From assembly GCA_963790095.1 (NCBI GenBank), contig CAWBNO010000005.1, positions 1 to 64,000 on the forward strand: a stretch of DNA of 64,000 nt. Direction: 5' to 3'. This DNA is from JAAXQD01 sp963790095 (GTDB lineage Bacteria; Desulfobacterota; Desulfobacteria; Desulfobacterales; UBA11574). Every line of letters begins with the position of its first letter. The stretch's first letter is position 1. A model generated the notes under the pieces. The model was not told the origin of the DNA, searched no databases, and worked only from the letters and a program-made list of their open reading frames with translations. Position numbers and translations under genes: made by a program. Of the stretch, positions 34,674-43,066 are shown piece after piece.

Positions 34674-35201
34674 TCACTTTCCGTAAGTGTCGTAACGCAC
34701 TTTTTCATATTGCAACGAGTCCTTGGGATGGGAAGGCTTTTGTTCCCCGGGGTATCCGATGGCAATGATGGATTCTACATTTAAGTTCCGGGGAATGTTC
34801 AAAAGTTCCCGGATATACTGTTCCGCGGTTCGGGTCTGATCGTGCATTCTTTTTCGGATCTGAATCCAGCAGCTCCCCAGGCCCAGGGATTCTGCGGCCA
34901 AATGAAGGATGATGGACGCGATGGATGCATCCTCCACCCACACGTCGCATTTTTCAGGATCCGCGCAGACAACGATTCCCAGGGGTGCATTTTTTAGGAA
35001 CGACGCACCGTGGGGTTTTGCCGTTGAAAGTTTTTCCAGCAAACCACCGTCGGTCACCACCACAAACTCCCAGGGGTTGAATCCCCGTGAGGACGGTGAA
35101 CGGAGCGCGGCTTCCACGAGTTGGTCGATTTTCTCGGACGCCACGGGTTTATCCAGATATCTGCGGATGCTTCTGCGCTGTTGAAGCAGAGATAAAAACA
35201 T
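34674..35201 (-). CDS. Nitroreductase family FMN protein
   Basis: 175 residues from ATG at 35201, which follows GAGGAG. It has RRSIRRYLDKPV (FMN phosphate contacts), EAALRSPSSRGFNPWEFVVV, FLKNAPLGIVVCADP, DASIASIILHLAAESLGLGSC and IIAIGYPGEQKP. This is the standard order of the nitroreductase/BluB fold, a homodimeric FMN enzyme reducing nitro compounds, quinones or related electron acceptors with NAD(P)H. The physiological substrate is unknown. It is a lone gene; upstream lies the repeat at 35325-35408. Confidence 0.88.
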   Translation of the reverse strand: MFLSLLQQRRSIRRYLDKPVASEKIDQLVEAALRSPSSRGFNPWEFVVVTDGGLLEKLSTAKPHGASFLKNAPLGIVVCADPEKCDVWVEDASIASIILHLAAESLGLGSCWIQIRKRMHDQTRTAEQYIRELLNIPRNLNVESIIAIGYPGEQKPSHPKDSLQYEKVRYDTYGK

Positions 35202-35324
35202 AACTTTGTCTCCTCTTTTTAGGGTCTCTTGGTTGAAAAATCTTTGCTTTTTATACCAAAAAATTTCATAACTTGAAAAAAGCATGAAATGATTCAACGG
35301 GATCTAAAATGCCCGTCGTTTAAA

Positions 35325-35408
35325 AATGAAGCTCCCCGCAGCCCCGCTGGGCGGGATTTCCATTTCACTCCAACAAGCTGCAGGGTATTCAGGCGAAGGC
35401 GAATAAAA
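35325..35408. repeat. Dispersed 84-bp repeat, copy 1
   Basis: AATGAAGCTCCCCGCAG ... GGCGGGATTTCC ... CTCCAACAAGCTGC ... GGCGAAGGCGAATAAAA; nearly identical to 47843-47927. Both copies are intergenic and precede a gene on the plus strand. Confidence 0.6.
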
Positions 35409-35504
35409 AACCGGAGTATAGAATTGATTGGACTTTTTTGCAAGGATGCCGTCCATTAAAGAATAAAAATCATCTCCAAAAGCGTTGATGATCTTGAAAG
35501 GATT

Positions 35505-35559
35505 CAAGGGGCCAAATCCTCGAACCCTTTTCTCCAACTAAATTGAAGAAGAGCCAAAT
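35505..35559 (+). repeat. CCCTTTTCTCCAA hairpin motif, copy 1
   Basis: AACCCTTTTCTCCAACTAAA, then TTGAAGAAGAGCC, directly before the radical SAM gene start. Similar short dyads lie at 41985-42010 and 44421-44450. Confidence 0.4.
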
Positions 35560-37287
35560 ATGAAAATACTCCTCATCTATCCATACTGGCTTGAAAAAAG
35601 AACCCGCACCGAAGATGTGACGGTTCCGCCCATCGGCATCTATTACATCGGTGCGGTCTTAAAGGAAAATCAATACGATGTAGAGATATTAAACTGGTGC
35701 CGCATCAATGAAACCCCCCAGGAAATCGAAAGGATCTTGAGGGAGAAAAAGCCCGATGTCATCGGGTTTTCCATTCTTCAGGCCAACCGCTGGGGGGGCA
35801 TCGACATCGCCCGGATTGCCAAACAAATCGATCCGAGCGTAAAAATCGTTTTCGGCGGCGTGGCCCCCACCTTTTTGTGGGAGCATTTCTTGACCCATTT
35901 TCCGGAAATCGATTTTGTGGTCATCGGCGAAGGCGAATACCCGTTTTTAAATCTCGTCCAATGGATCCAAAGCCATGAAAAACCGCCCATCACCCGCATC
36001 AAAGGTATTGCCTACAGAAAAGACGGCCGTGCGGTCCGGACAGAATCGGCGGACCCCATCGACGATTTGGACAGTCTGCCGGTGCCTTCAAAATATTTTG
36101 AGTATCAGCACCTGTCCCTGACCCGGGGCTGCCCGGGGAAATGCACATTCTGCGGGTCCCCGAAATTCTGGGGGCCGAAGATCCGGTTTCACAGCCCGGC
36201 GTACTTTGTGGACGAACTGGAACGCCTTTACAAAAAGGGGATCACTTTTTTCTATTTTTCCGACGACACCTTCAGCGTCAACAAAAACATGGTGGTCCAA
36301 ATCTGTAAAAAAATCCTCGAGAAAAAACTGGACATCTCGTGGGTGGCCATCTCCCGGGTCAACACTATAAACGAAGAGATCCTCTCCTGGATGAGAAAGG
36401 CGGGCTGCATTCAAATCAGCTACGGCGTGGAGAGCGGTTCCAAAAAAATCCGAAATTTCCTGAACAAGAAGATTTCCAACGCCCAAGTGGAAAAAGCCTT
36501 TGCCATGACCGTGAAATACGGCATCCTTCCCCGGGCCTATTTCATCTACGGCTGCCCCGGAGAAAGCCCCAAGACCATTGGAGAGACCCTTGATCTCATC
36601 GAAACCATCAAACCTTTGGTCGTCCATTTTTTTGTGCTGTCGTTATTTCCCGGAACCGCACTCTATGGGGAATACCAAAAAAATGCCAACGTCACCGACA
36701 ATATCTGGTTGAACAGAATCGAAGACATCAAGTATTTTGAAACCGACCCCAAACTTTCCGGAGAAGATGTCCGGTCCTTCGGGGAACGATTGCGGCAGCG
36801 GTACCACGAACTGCTCCCCGGGTTCGTCGATGCCATTGCCCTTGTGGACCAAAAGGAATTTTATCCCCTGCATTCCGATTTTTGCTCCAGGCTCGGGATG
36901 ACCTTCAACCAGGGGGATTATGCCGACAACGACGCCATTCCGGACAAGGCCGGGATCGCCAAAAAATTGTACATCACCGCGTTAAAATATCACCCCCACC
37001 CCCGGGCGTACCTTGGGCTGGGCATACACTATCAAAAGCAGAACGCCTACCCCAAATCAGTGGAAATCCTCTCCCAAGGCATCGCACACTTTCCCCGCAA
37101 CGAGCAGATCAACCTGTGCCTTTCGATCAGCCACATGAATCAGGGCGCCTTTGAAACCGCCCTGTCATATCTGCTGAAATTTCAGCATTCACCCCAGGCT
37201 CTGGAGATGATCGTTCACTGCTACCATGAACTAAACGATTTCAAAACCGCATCGGCCTATCACGACAAACTGGAATCGCTGAAATAA
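35560..37287 (+). CDS. B12-binding domain radical SAM protein with C-terminal TPR region
   Basis: A 575-residue class B-type radical SAM protein. Residues 1-140: cobalamin-binding Rossmann domain (KILLIYPYW ... IGFSILQ ... KIVFGGVAPT), without the DxHxxG base-off His motif. Radical SAM core (about 185-400): SLTRGCPGKCTFC with the CxxxCxxC cluster motif, then YFSDDTFSVN and the glycine-rich YGVESGSKKI. C-terminal 120 residues form TPR-like helices (AYLGLGIHYQKQNAYPKSVE). Substrates of this family include tetrapyrroles, lipids and natural products, and none can be assigned here. It is a single gene with no pathway neighbours. Confidence 0.85.
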   Translation: MKILLIYPYWLEKRTRTEDVTVPPIGIYYIGAVLKENQYDVEILNWCRINETPQEIERILREKKPDVIGFSILQANRWGGIDIARIAKQIDPSVKIVFGGVAPTFLWEHFLTHFPEIDFVVIGEGEYPFLNLVQWIQSHEKPPITRIKGIAYRKDGRAVRTESADPIDDLDSLPVPSKYFEYQHLSLTRGCPGKCTFCGSPKFWGPKIRFHSPAYFVDELERLYKKGITFFYFSDDTFSVNKNMVVQICKKILEKKLDISWVAISRVNTINEEILSWMRKAGCIQISYGVESGSKKIRNFLNKKISNAQVEKAFAMTVKYGILPRAYFIYGCPGESPKTIGETLDLIETIKPLVVHFFVLSLFPGTALYGEYQKNANVTDNIWLNRIEDIKYFETDPKLSGEDVRSFGERLRQRYHELLPGFVDAIALVDQKEFYPLHSDFCSRLGMTFNQGDYADNDAIPDKAGIAKKLYITALKYHPHPRAYLGLGIHYQKQNAYPKSVEILSQGIAHFPRNEQINLCLSISHMNQGAFETALSYLLKFQHSPQALEMIVHCYHELNDFKTASAYHDKLESLK

Positions 37288-37579
37288 AATATTTTCTCAT
37301 TCATGAGCCGCAAAGGAAAACCCGAGAATACTTGACTGTACCGGAATAATACCTATTTATTGAATATGTTGGATTCAGTAAAGAATCCAGCCCCATCTTA
37401 GATTCCGACACGCGGGGAATGATGGAGTAGTGAGAGAAATTTATGGAGCGATGGAGTATTCCAGTATTCCAGTTTCAACCGTTTCAAAACCGCCCACAGG
37501 TCGGTTCGGTCCTTTTGTAAAGGGCGCTTGTGCAGGTTTTGAAACCACACACAACCAGATAACATACGAGGTGACCCCA

Positions 37580-37795
37580 ATGAAATGCCCGGTATGCAAA
37601 AGTGAAAAATTTTATGTCAAGGATCCGGACGATGAATATGAAACCTATGAATTCCAATGCCCGGACGGCGAGATTTGCTTCGACCCGGACGTGGATGAAT
37701 CTGATGCGCCCGTGGTGGACAAAGACACAGAAACCTATTGCAACAAATGCGTCTGGCATGACACATTTGAAAAATTACAAAAACAAAAGGGCTGA
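37580..37795 (+). CDS. Small zinc-ribbon-like protein
   Basis: 71 residues from ATG at 37580, which follows GAGGTG. MKCPVCKSEKFYVKDPDDEY opens with a CxxC, FQCPDGEICFDPD adds two Cys and TETYCNKCVWHDTF ends with CxxC. Very acidic. Likely a small metal-binding protein; family not known. It lies 65 bases before the selenoprotein gene on the same strand, and might share its transcript. Confidence 0.6.
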   Translation: MKCPVCKSEKFYVKDPDDEYETYEFQCPDGEICFDPDVDESDAPVVDKDTETYCNKCVWHDTFEKLQKQKG

Positions 37796-37859
37796 ACATT
37801 GAAAACCATGTTCAGGGGTATTTTATAAACATCGCCGCCAACACGAAAGGAGGCTCCAA

Positions 37860-38516
37860 ATGACCTTAAAAGACAAACTCGATGCGGTGAGCGCCCAAAC
37901 GGAAAAACAGGCGTCGGCCCAGGTCCTCGAGGTGATGCACCGTGCCACGGCGGCATTGCTGAATTCGAACATTATGGACGGCGTTGTCAAAGCAGGGGAC
38001 ACGCTGCCCCATTTTACCCTCAACAATGCCGGGGGCACCCCGGTCCGGTCCCAAGACATTTTAAAACACGGCCCCATGGTGCTGACCTTTTACCGCGGGG
38101 CCTGGTGACCATACTGCAACCTGGAGCTGGAAGCTCTACAGCAGGTTGTGGGCGCCATCACGGACCTCGGCGCCACCCTGGTGGCGGTGTCGCCCCAGAT
38201 GGAGACATTCAACCGTGAATTCATCCAAAAACACCGTCTGACCTTCGACATTCTCAGCGACCCGGGCAACCAGGTGGCCAATACCTTTGGATTGGTCCAT
38301 GAACTGCCCGAGGATTTGCGCAAGGTGTATCGGGCCTTTGGCATCGATCTTGAAAAGTTCAACGCCGACGGTCTCTGGCACCTGCCAATGCCGGCACGCT
38401 ATGTGGTCGACCGGGATTCCGTGGTCCGATCGGCCGATGTCAATCCAGATTACACCGTCCGCCCAGAACCCGACGAGACAGTGAAATTTCTCCGCGAAAT
38501 GATCAACCCCGCCTAA
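37860..38516 (+). CDS. Peroxiredoxin-like (AhpC/TSA family) selenoprotein with in-frame UGA (Sec)
   Basis: An open frame of 219 codons including stop, in which codon 83 is TGA (38106-38108). It sits where homologues have the first Cys of a thioredoxin-type CPYC: FYRGAW-U-PYCNLELEAL. Both sides are one continuous AhpC/TSA protein in the same frame: VKAGDTLPHFTLNNAGG before, and LGATLVAVSPQMETFNREFI and MPARYVVDRDSVVRSADV after. So UGA most likely encodes selenocysteine, giving a UxxC redox site. A stem-loop follows 8 nt after the UGA (38117-38148). AAAGGAGG precedes the ATG. Predicted role: thiol-dependent peroxide or disulfide chemistry in the cytoplasm. Automated tools will split it into two genes. 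Confidence 0.88.
38106..38148 (+). promoter_or_regulatory. UGA codon and candidate bacterial SECIS hairpin
   Basis: CAACCTG (38117-38123) pairs with CAGGTTG (38142-38148); above it GAGC pairs with GCTC around the loop TGGAA (38128-38132), with a TACAG bulge on the 3' side. The apical loop lies 20-24 nt after the UGA, within the range used by SelB-dependent bacterial SECIS elements, and contains G residues. Confidence 0.65.
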
Positions 38517-38847
38517 CGATTCGGGCCCGGGGACACGGCAAACGCCTGTCCCCGGACTTCGGAATCGACCCCATGCGGCCTGTCTTGCCCTTAATGGTCT
38601 CCCAGGGTGAACGCATTTGATTTCGGTACAGCGAAGCGCCGTCGTGGAGCGTTCTCTCTGTTGGGATTCAAATGCGTTGGCCCTTAATGCTCTCCAGACA
38701 AAGCTTGACTTGGCATCGTCTCTTGTGTATTTTTCAATGTTTTCGTAGGCCGTTTCAAAATGCATCCAACCCCCCGCAGACGGGGTTATCCCCCGTACCC
38801 ATGGGCGGAAGCGACTATTTTTGAGACGGCCGATGATCTAAATACTC
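38517..38847. other. Intergenic stretch with MITE-like repeat
   Basis: No gene. Holds the short MITE-like element 38610-38678 and a dyad GGCCGTTTCAAAA ... TTTTGAGACGGCC (about 38749-38832). Confidence 0.4.
38610..38678. repeat. MITE-like element, short copy
   Basis: 69 bases beginning AACGCATTTGA and ending TCAAATGCGTT (inverted ends), inserted between near-identical 15-base direct repeats GCCCTTAATGGTCTC / GCCCTTAATGCTCTC, which may be a target duplication. Related to 16693-16842. Confidence 0.6.
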
Positions 38848-39146
38848 GAGGGGTCGGAGAGTTTTTATTCTAACTCCTTGAGTACCAGCGGAGCGGAATG
38901 GATGATCTTTTTTTAAATCGGATGCTGTTTGAGTGGCTTAGGGATCGTTAGAAAGAACAGGCGTATGTCAACATGGTATTTTTAGAGAAATTTTTAAGTT
39001 ATGCAATGAACCTATTGATATTTCAAAGATAATTTCCTGTTCTTTCTCTTGGATCCCTTGCCGCGAGTTCATGCGGTTTAAAAAAAGATCATTCATGGAG
39101 CGACGTTATTAAAAAAACACCCCGACCTCTCAAATACTCAAGAAAG
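38848..39146. repeat. Large imperfect inverted repeat (arms about 110 bp)
   Basis: The left arm (about 38848-38966) and the right arm (about 39040-39146) are complementary with gaps. Matching blocks are GGTCGGAGAGTTTTT, GATGATCTTTTTTTAAA and AGAAAGAACAGG. The spacer is about 75 bases. It lies just before the DMT transporter gene. It could be an inserted element or a cruciform-forming site. Confidence 0.55.
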
Positions 39147-39166
39147 GTTGTTTAAAACGCACATCC

Positions 39167-40120
39167 ATGGAAAAACGCGCCCTTAAATCTGACGCCCTGC
39201 TGCTCCTCACCTCGGCCATCTGGGGATTCGCCTTCGTGGCCCAGCGGGTGGGCATGGATTACGTGGGACCGTTCACCTTCAACGGCGTCCGCTTTGCCCT
39301 GGGAAGCCTGGTTCTGCTGCCGCTGATTCTAAATAAAAGATCCCGCCGGGATGCTTCGCCCCCCCGAATAGACAGCCCGACAAAAATGCTCATATTCGGC
39401 GGCGGTCTGTTGGGGATTACGGTCTTTACGGCGGCATCTCTCCAGCAGGTGGGACTGGTGTATACCACCGCCGGCAATGCCGGTTTCATCACCGGGCTCT
39501 ATGTGGTCATCGTACCCATCCTGGGCCTTTTCTGGGGGCAGCGGCCCGGCGCCGGAACCTGGATCGGTGCTTTCCTGGCAGCAGCAGGGCTGTATCTATT
39601 GAGCATTACAGCGGATTTTACCATCTCCCTGGGTGATTTTCTGGAGCTCATCGGCGCATTCGTATGGGCCGTACAAATCCTGATCATCGGATGGCTGTCA
39701 CCCAAAATAGACCCCGTAAAACTGGCCTTTGTCGAATTCACCGCCTGTTCATTTTTGAGCCTCGTCACGGCGTTTCTTTTTGAAGACATCGTGTTCGCCG
39801 CACTTTTCCAGGCCGCCATCCCCATTTTGTACGGGGGCGTGCTGTCCGTGGGGGTTGCCTACACTCTCCAGGTGGTGGCCCAGCGGGACGCCCACCCTGC
39901 CCATGCCTCCATTATTTTCAGCCTTGAAGCGGTGTTCGCCGCCCTGGGAGGATGGCTCATATTGGATGAAATTCTGAGTGTCAGAGGTTTCGTCGGCTGT
40001 GCACTGATGCTTGCGGGCATGATCCTGTCCCAGCTCTTTGGACTCATGGAAGATTTCTCCCTGAACACCTTTAAGGCGGTCTTTGGGCGAAAAAAGACGG
40101 GAAGACAAAATTTGGCTTGA
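39167..40120 (+). CDS. EamA/DMT superfamily permease
   Basis: A 317-residue inner-membrane protein with ten predicted helices in two EamA repeats: repeat 1 from LLLTSAIWGFAFVAQRVGM, repeat 2 from LGDFLELIGAFVWAVQILII. The repeat-end signatures are VYTTAGNAGFITGLYVVIVP and AHPAHASIIFSLEAVFAALG. Such permeases export amino acids, nucleobase analogues or other metabolites by proton exchange. Substrate unknown. C-terminal tail basic. The start follows a large inverted repeat and has only a weak ribosome binding site. Confidence 0.88.
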   Translation: MEKRALKSDALLLLTSAIWGFAFVAQRVGMDYVGPFTFNGVRFALGSLVLLPLILNKRSRRDASPPRIDSPTKMLIFGGGLLGITVFTAASLQQVGLVYTTAGNAGFITGLYVVIVPILGLFWGQRPGAGTWIGAFLAAAGLYLLSITADFTISLGDFLELIGAFVWAVQILIIGWLSPKIDPVKLAFVEFTACSFLSLVTAFLFEDIVFAALFQAAIPILYGGVLSVGVAYTLQVVAQRDAHPAHASIIFSLEAVFAALGGWLILDEILSVRGFVGCALMLAGMILSQLFGLMEDFSLNTFKAVFGRKKTGRQNLA

Positions 40121-40242
40121 ATCGAAACAAAAAAACGTTATAGTAACCGGATCGTTTTTGTCCCCAATAGTGGCATACACAACGATATAACCATATAACA
40201 TATTAAATTTTTATAATAAATCGTGTTTTCAGGAGGAAAATC

Positions 40243-41829
40243 ATGAAAGTGTTGGTCAGCGACAATCTTGGTGAAGCCGGGATCAAAATGTTCCAAGATG
40301 AAGCGGATATCGAGGTCGATGTAAAGACCGGTCTCTCTCACGAAGAACGCAAAAAAATCATCGGAGAATATGACGCTCTGGTCATCAGGAGTGCCACGAA
40401 AGTCACGGAGGATCTTCTGGATGCCGCCGTAAAATTGAAGGTTGTGGGTCGCGCCGGCATCGGCCTCGACAATGTCGACATCCCTGCGGCCACCAAGCGG
40501 GGTGTGGTGGTGATGAATACGCCGGGGGGCAATGTGGTTACCACGGCGGAACATGCCATTGCCATGATCCTCTCTTTGTCCCGGAACATCCCCGAGGGCA
40601 CCTCGTCCCTGAAGGCCGGAAGATGGGACAAAAAGAAACTCCAGGGACGGGAGATATACAACAAGGTTCTCGGGGTCATCGGCTTCGGAAAAATCGGTTC
40701 CATCGTTGCGGACCGTGCCCGGGGGCTCAAAATGCGGGTCATCGTTAACGATCCCTTTGTGACCCCGGATCAGATTGAAAAAGCCGGCTTCGAGAGTGTT
40801 TCCCTGGAAGATCTCTACCAGAAATCCGACTATATTACCGTGCACGTCCCGAAGCTGAAAAGTACCACCGGTTTGATCAACAAGGATGCCCTGGATCAGA
40901 TGAAGGACGGCGTAATGATCGTAAACTGCGCCCGGGGCGGAATCGTCGATGAGAATGATCTGTATGCTGCCATGAAGTCCGGCAAGGTGGCCGGCGCGGC
41001 ACTGGACGTTTTCGAAACCGAACCTCCCGGGGTTTGCCAGCTGTTCGAACTGGATCATCTCATCTGCACACCCCACCTGGGCGCCTCCACCCAGGAAGCC
41101 CAGACCAAAGTGGCCGTGGATGTGGCCGGTCAGATCATCGATTACCTGAAGAACGGTACCATTTTGAACGCCGTCAACGTGCCCTCGGTCACCGGCGATC
41201 TCCTTAAAAAACTGGGACCCCTGTTGACCCTGGCCAACCAGATGGGAAGCCTCCACGCCCAGCTCAGCAAAGCCGCCATCGAAGAGGTGGTCATCGAGTA
41301 TGCCGGCGATTTCAAGGATCTCGATCTGTCTCCGGTCTCCATCGCGGTGTTGAAAGGCCTTTTGGCACACGTGGTCAAAGATGACGTGAACTTTGTCAAT
41401 GCCCAGGCCCTGGCCAAAGATCGGGGCATCAAGGTCACCGAGACCACCAGTGACAATTCCGGAGAGTATATCAACCTGATCACCGTGAAGGTCGTCACCA
41501 CGGAAACCACCAATACGGTGTCCGGAACCATATTCGGGAAAAACGAATTGAGAATCGTAAAAATCAACAATTTCCGGCTCGAGCTGATCCCCAACGGCCA
41601 CATCTCTCTGATATACAACCTCGACAAGCCCGGCGCCATCGGGAGTTTCGCAACCCTTCTGGGCCAGAACAAAATCAATATCGATCAGATGCAGGTGGGC
41701 CAGGAAGAAACCGGCACCATGAACATCATTTTTCTCAAAACCAATGTATCGATTCCCCAGAGCGTCATCGACGAGATGCACCGACTGGAACTCGTCAAAT
41801 CCGTAATGCCCCTGGAATTCGACATGTAA
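40243..41829 (+). CDS. serA: D-3-phosphoglycerate dehydrogenase
   Basis: A 528-residue long-form enzyme for the first step of serine synthesis (3-phosphoglycerate to 3-phosphohydroxypyruvate, NAD). NAD-binding GFGKIG at 147-152; catalytic R231 (NCARGGIVDE), E260 (FETEPP) and H278 (TPHLGAST). The ASB intervening domain covers about 315-450 and the C-terminal ACT domain about 455-528 (DKPGAIGSFATLLGQNKINI), normally a serine-sensing site. CAGGAGGA precedes the ATG. A perfect 18-bp hairpin follows. Monocistronic. A 624-codon antisense frame is a shadow. Confidence 0.95.
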   Translation: MKVLVSDNLGEAGIKMFQDEADIEVDVKTGLSHEERKKIIGEYDALVIRSATKVTEDLLDAAVKLKVVGRAGIGLDNVDIPAATKRGVVVMNTPGGNVVTTAEHAIAMILSLSRNIPEGTSSLKAGRWDKKKLQGREIYNKVLGVIGFGKIGSIVADRARGLKMRVIVNDPFVTPDQIEKAGFESVSLEDLYQKSDYITVHVPKLKSTTGLINKDALDQMKDGVMIVNCARGGIVDENDLYAAMKSGKVAGAALDVFETEPPGVCQLFELDHLICTPHLGASTQEAQTKVAVDVAGQIIDYLKNGTILNAVNVPSVTGDLLKKLGPLLTLANQMGSLHAQLSKAAIEEVVIEYAGDFKDLDLSPVSIAVLKGLLAHVVKDDVNFVNAQALAKDRGIKVTETTSDNSGEYINLITVKVVTTETTNTVSGTIFGKNELRIVKINNFRLELIPNGHISLIYNLDKPGAIGSFATLLGQNKINIDQMQVGQEETGTMNIIFLKTNVSIPQSVIDEMHRLELVKSVMPLEFDM

Positions 41830-41843
41830 CCTTTCACGGACGT

Positions 41844-41883
41844 CGTGTTTTCTGCCTGCGGTCTTCCGCAGGCAGAAAACACG
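41844..41883 (+). terminator. Perfect 18-bp hairpin after serA
   Basis: An 18-bp perfect stem (41844-41861 with 41866-41883) around a TCTT loop, 15 bases after the serA stop. There is no T run, so it may be a 3'-stabilising or rho-assisted hairpin, not a classical terminator. Confidence 0.6.
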
Positions 41884-42148
41884 TCCCGCCGCCTGCTCAT
41901 CCCCGCCAATAAAACCGCTCCAAACCCCTGACCAACGCTTTGCCCCTGAGTCCACTGGGAGAAAAAACCCTGGAATCCTTGACCCCTGGAATACTTGGAC
42001 CCTCTTCTCCAACTCAGTTGGAGAAGAACTTTAATTTCAATCGCCCCCGCTTATCATTTGAAGGAACCCGCCGATTGTGATACGCATGCGGTAACATCGG
42101 AAAAACAGGATCGGCCCGTATCTCGAAGAAACAGCAGGATGCTGAAAA
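41884..42148. repeat. CCTTGACCCC-type low-complexity stretch and CTTCTCCAACT dyad
   Basis: Contains GGAATCCTTGACCCCTGGAA-like words and an 11-bp dyad CTTCTCCAACT/AGTTGGAGAAG (about 41988-42010), as also found before 35560 and around 44390-44450. A dispersed intergenic pattern of this genome. Confidence 0.4.
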
Positions 42149-43066
42149 ATGATACAAGACATCCGACACAAGTCCCTGGTCACCCACGACGACGTCACGG
42201 CATTGAACTTTATCCGCAGGTCCGTGACCTATGTGTTCCGTCAATACCACAAGCAGGGGCTGCGCTCCCACGTCATGGAGGTATTAAATCCCGACGATGT
42301 TTTGAAACAGACCAAAGGGGTGCTCATCGATGGAATCCGATGCTTCCCATGGGCCGAGCCCATCAAAATGCTGAGAATTTTCAGAACCAAATTCGACTCC
42401 CTCGAAGAAGCCTTCGACGAAATCAGAAAATTAAGAATCGTCGAAACCTATCTTCCGGATGATTCCTATGCAAAATCCCACGAATTTTTCGTGGATTACA
42501 TTTGGGACGATACCCGGGACATCATCCTCTGCGGTCTCCAGGAGTACGTGGACGGCGAAGTCCTGAACCCCTGGGATCTCACCGATGAAAATCTGGTGGC
42601 GGACCTTTTCTCCCGGATGAAGGTGAAAAGCGGCCGTGCATCGGAAATGACCACCGGTCAGCGGATCCAAAGATTTCAGAAAAAAGCCAAAGCGTTCATC
42701 GACGGCGCTAAAAAAATGATTTTAGAGACCCGCTACGTCCCGGATTTTGCAGGTGTGGCCAACCTTCTGGTCACCGCCCAGGGGGACATCAAACTCGTGG
42801 ACATCAACAACATCTCCAAGATCTCCTTCGGGCCTGACATCGTGCTCGACGACAAAGGCTATCCGGTGTGCGACAAGTCCATCGAAGCCATATGGATGCT
42901 GGAAAAAGGACTCCTGGACACCCCCGTCGATGACACCGATCCCTTGTACAAACGATTCCTCGACCCCAAGCGGGTCAAAGAAGTGAAATATTTCGAGGAA
43001 AAATTCCACAGGGACTTGACCCTGAATTCTTCAAATGAACTGAAAACCCAAGGAGATCGTTCATGA
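42149..43066 (+). CDS. Hypothetical kinase-like protein coupled to molybdate transporter
   Basis: A 305-residue soluble protein. The C-terminal half reads VPDFAGVANLLVTAQGDIKL followed by VDINNIS. This arrangement (D..x.x..N-L/I-L-V then V-D-x-N) resembles the catalytic loop and metal Asp of aminoglycoside-phosphotransferase and YrbL-type kinase folds. QEYVDGEVLNPWDL could be the hinge. No clear ATP glycine loop is seen, so activity is uncertain. The stop overlaps the start of the downstream MOT1-type gene (ATGA), showing translational coupling, so it may regulate or serve that transporter. Family not recognised by name. Confidence 0.6.
   Translation: MIQDIRHKSLVTHDDVTALNFIRRSVTYVFRQYHKQGLRSHVMEVLNPDDVLKQTKGVLIDGIRCFPWAEPIKMLRIFRTKFDSLEEAFDEIRKLRIVETYLPDDSYAKSHEFFVDYIWDDTRDIILCGLQEYVDGEVLNPWDLTDENLVADLFSRMKVKSGRASEMTTGQRIQRFQKKAKAFIDGAKKMILETRYVPDFAGVANLLVTAQGDIKLVDINNISKISFGPDIVLDDKGYPVCDKSIEAIWMLEKGLLDTPVDDTDPLYKRFLDPKRVKEVKYFEEKFHRDLTLNSSNELKTQGDRS

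Noticed and set aside
38106..38108. Nonsense mutation in a peroxiredoxin gene
   Set aside because: The position equals the redox Cys, the frame continues without further damage, and a SECIS-like stem follows; selenocysteine explains all three.
40138..42012. 624-codon minus-strand open frame
   Set aside because: Exact antisense of serA, whose domains and catalytic residues are clear. The composition (Gly/His/Asp-rich) is that of a shadow frame.
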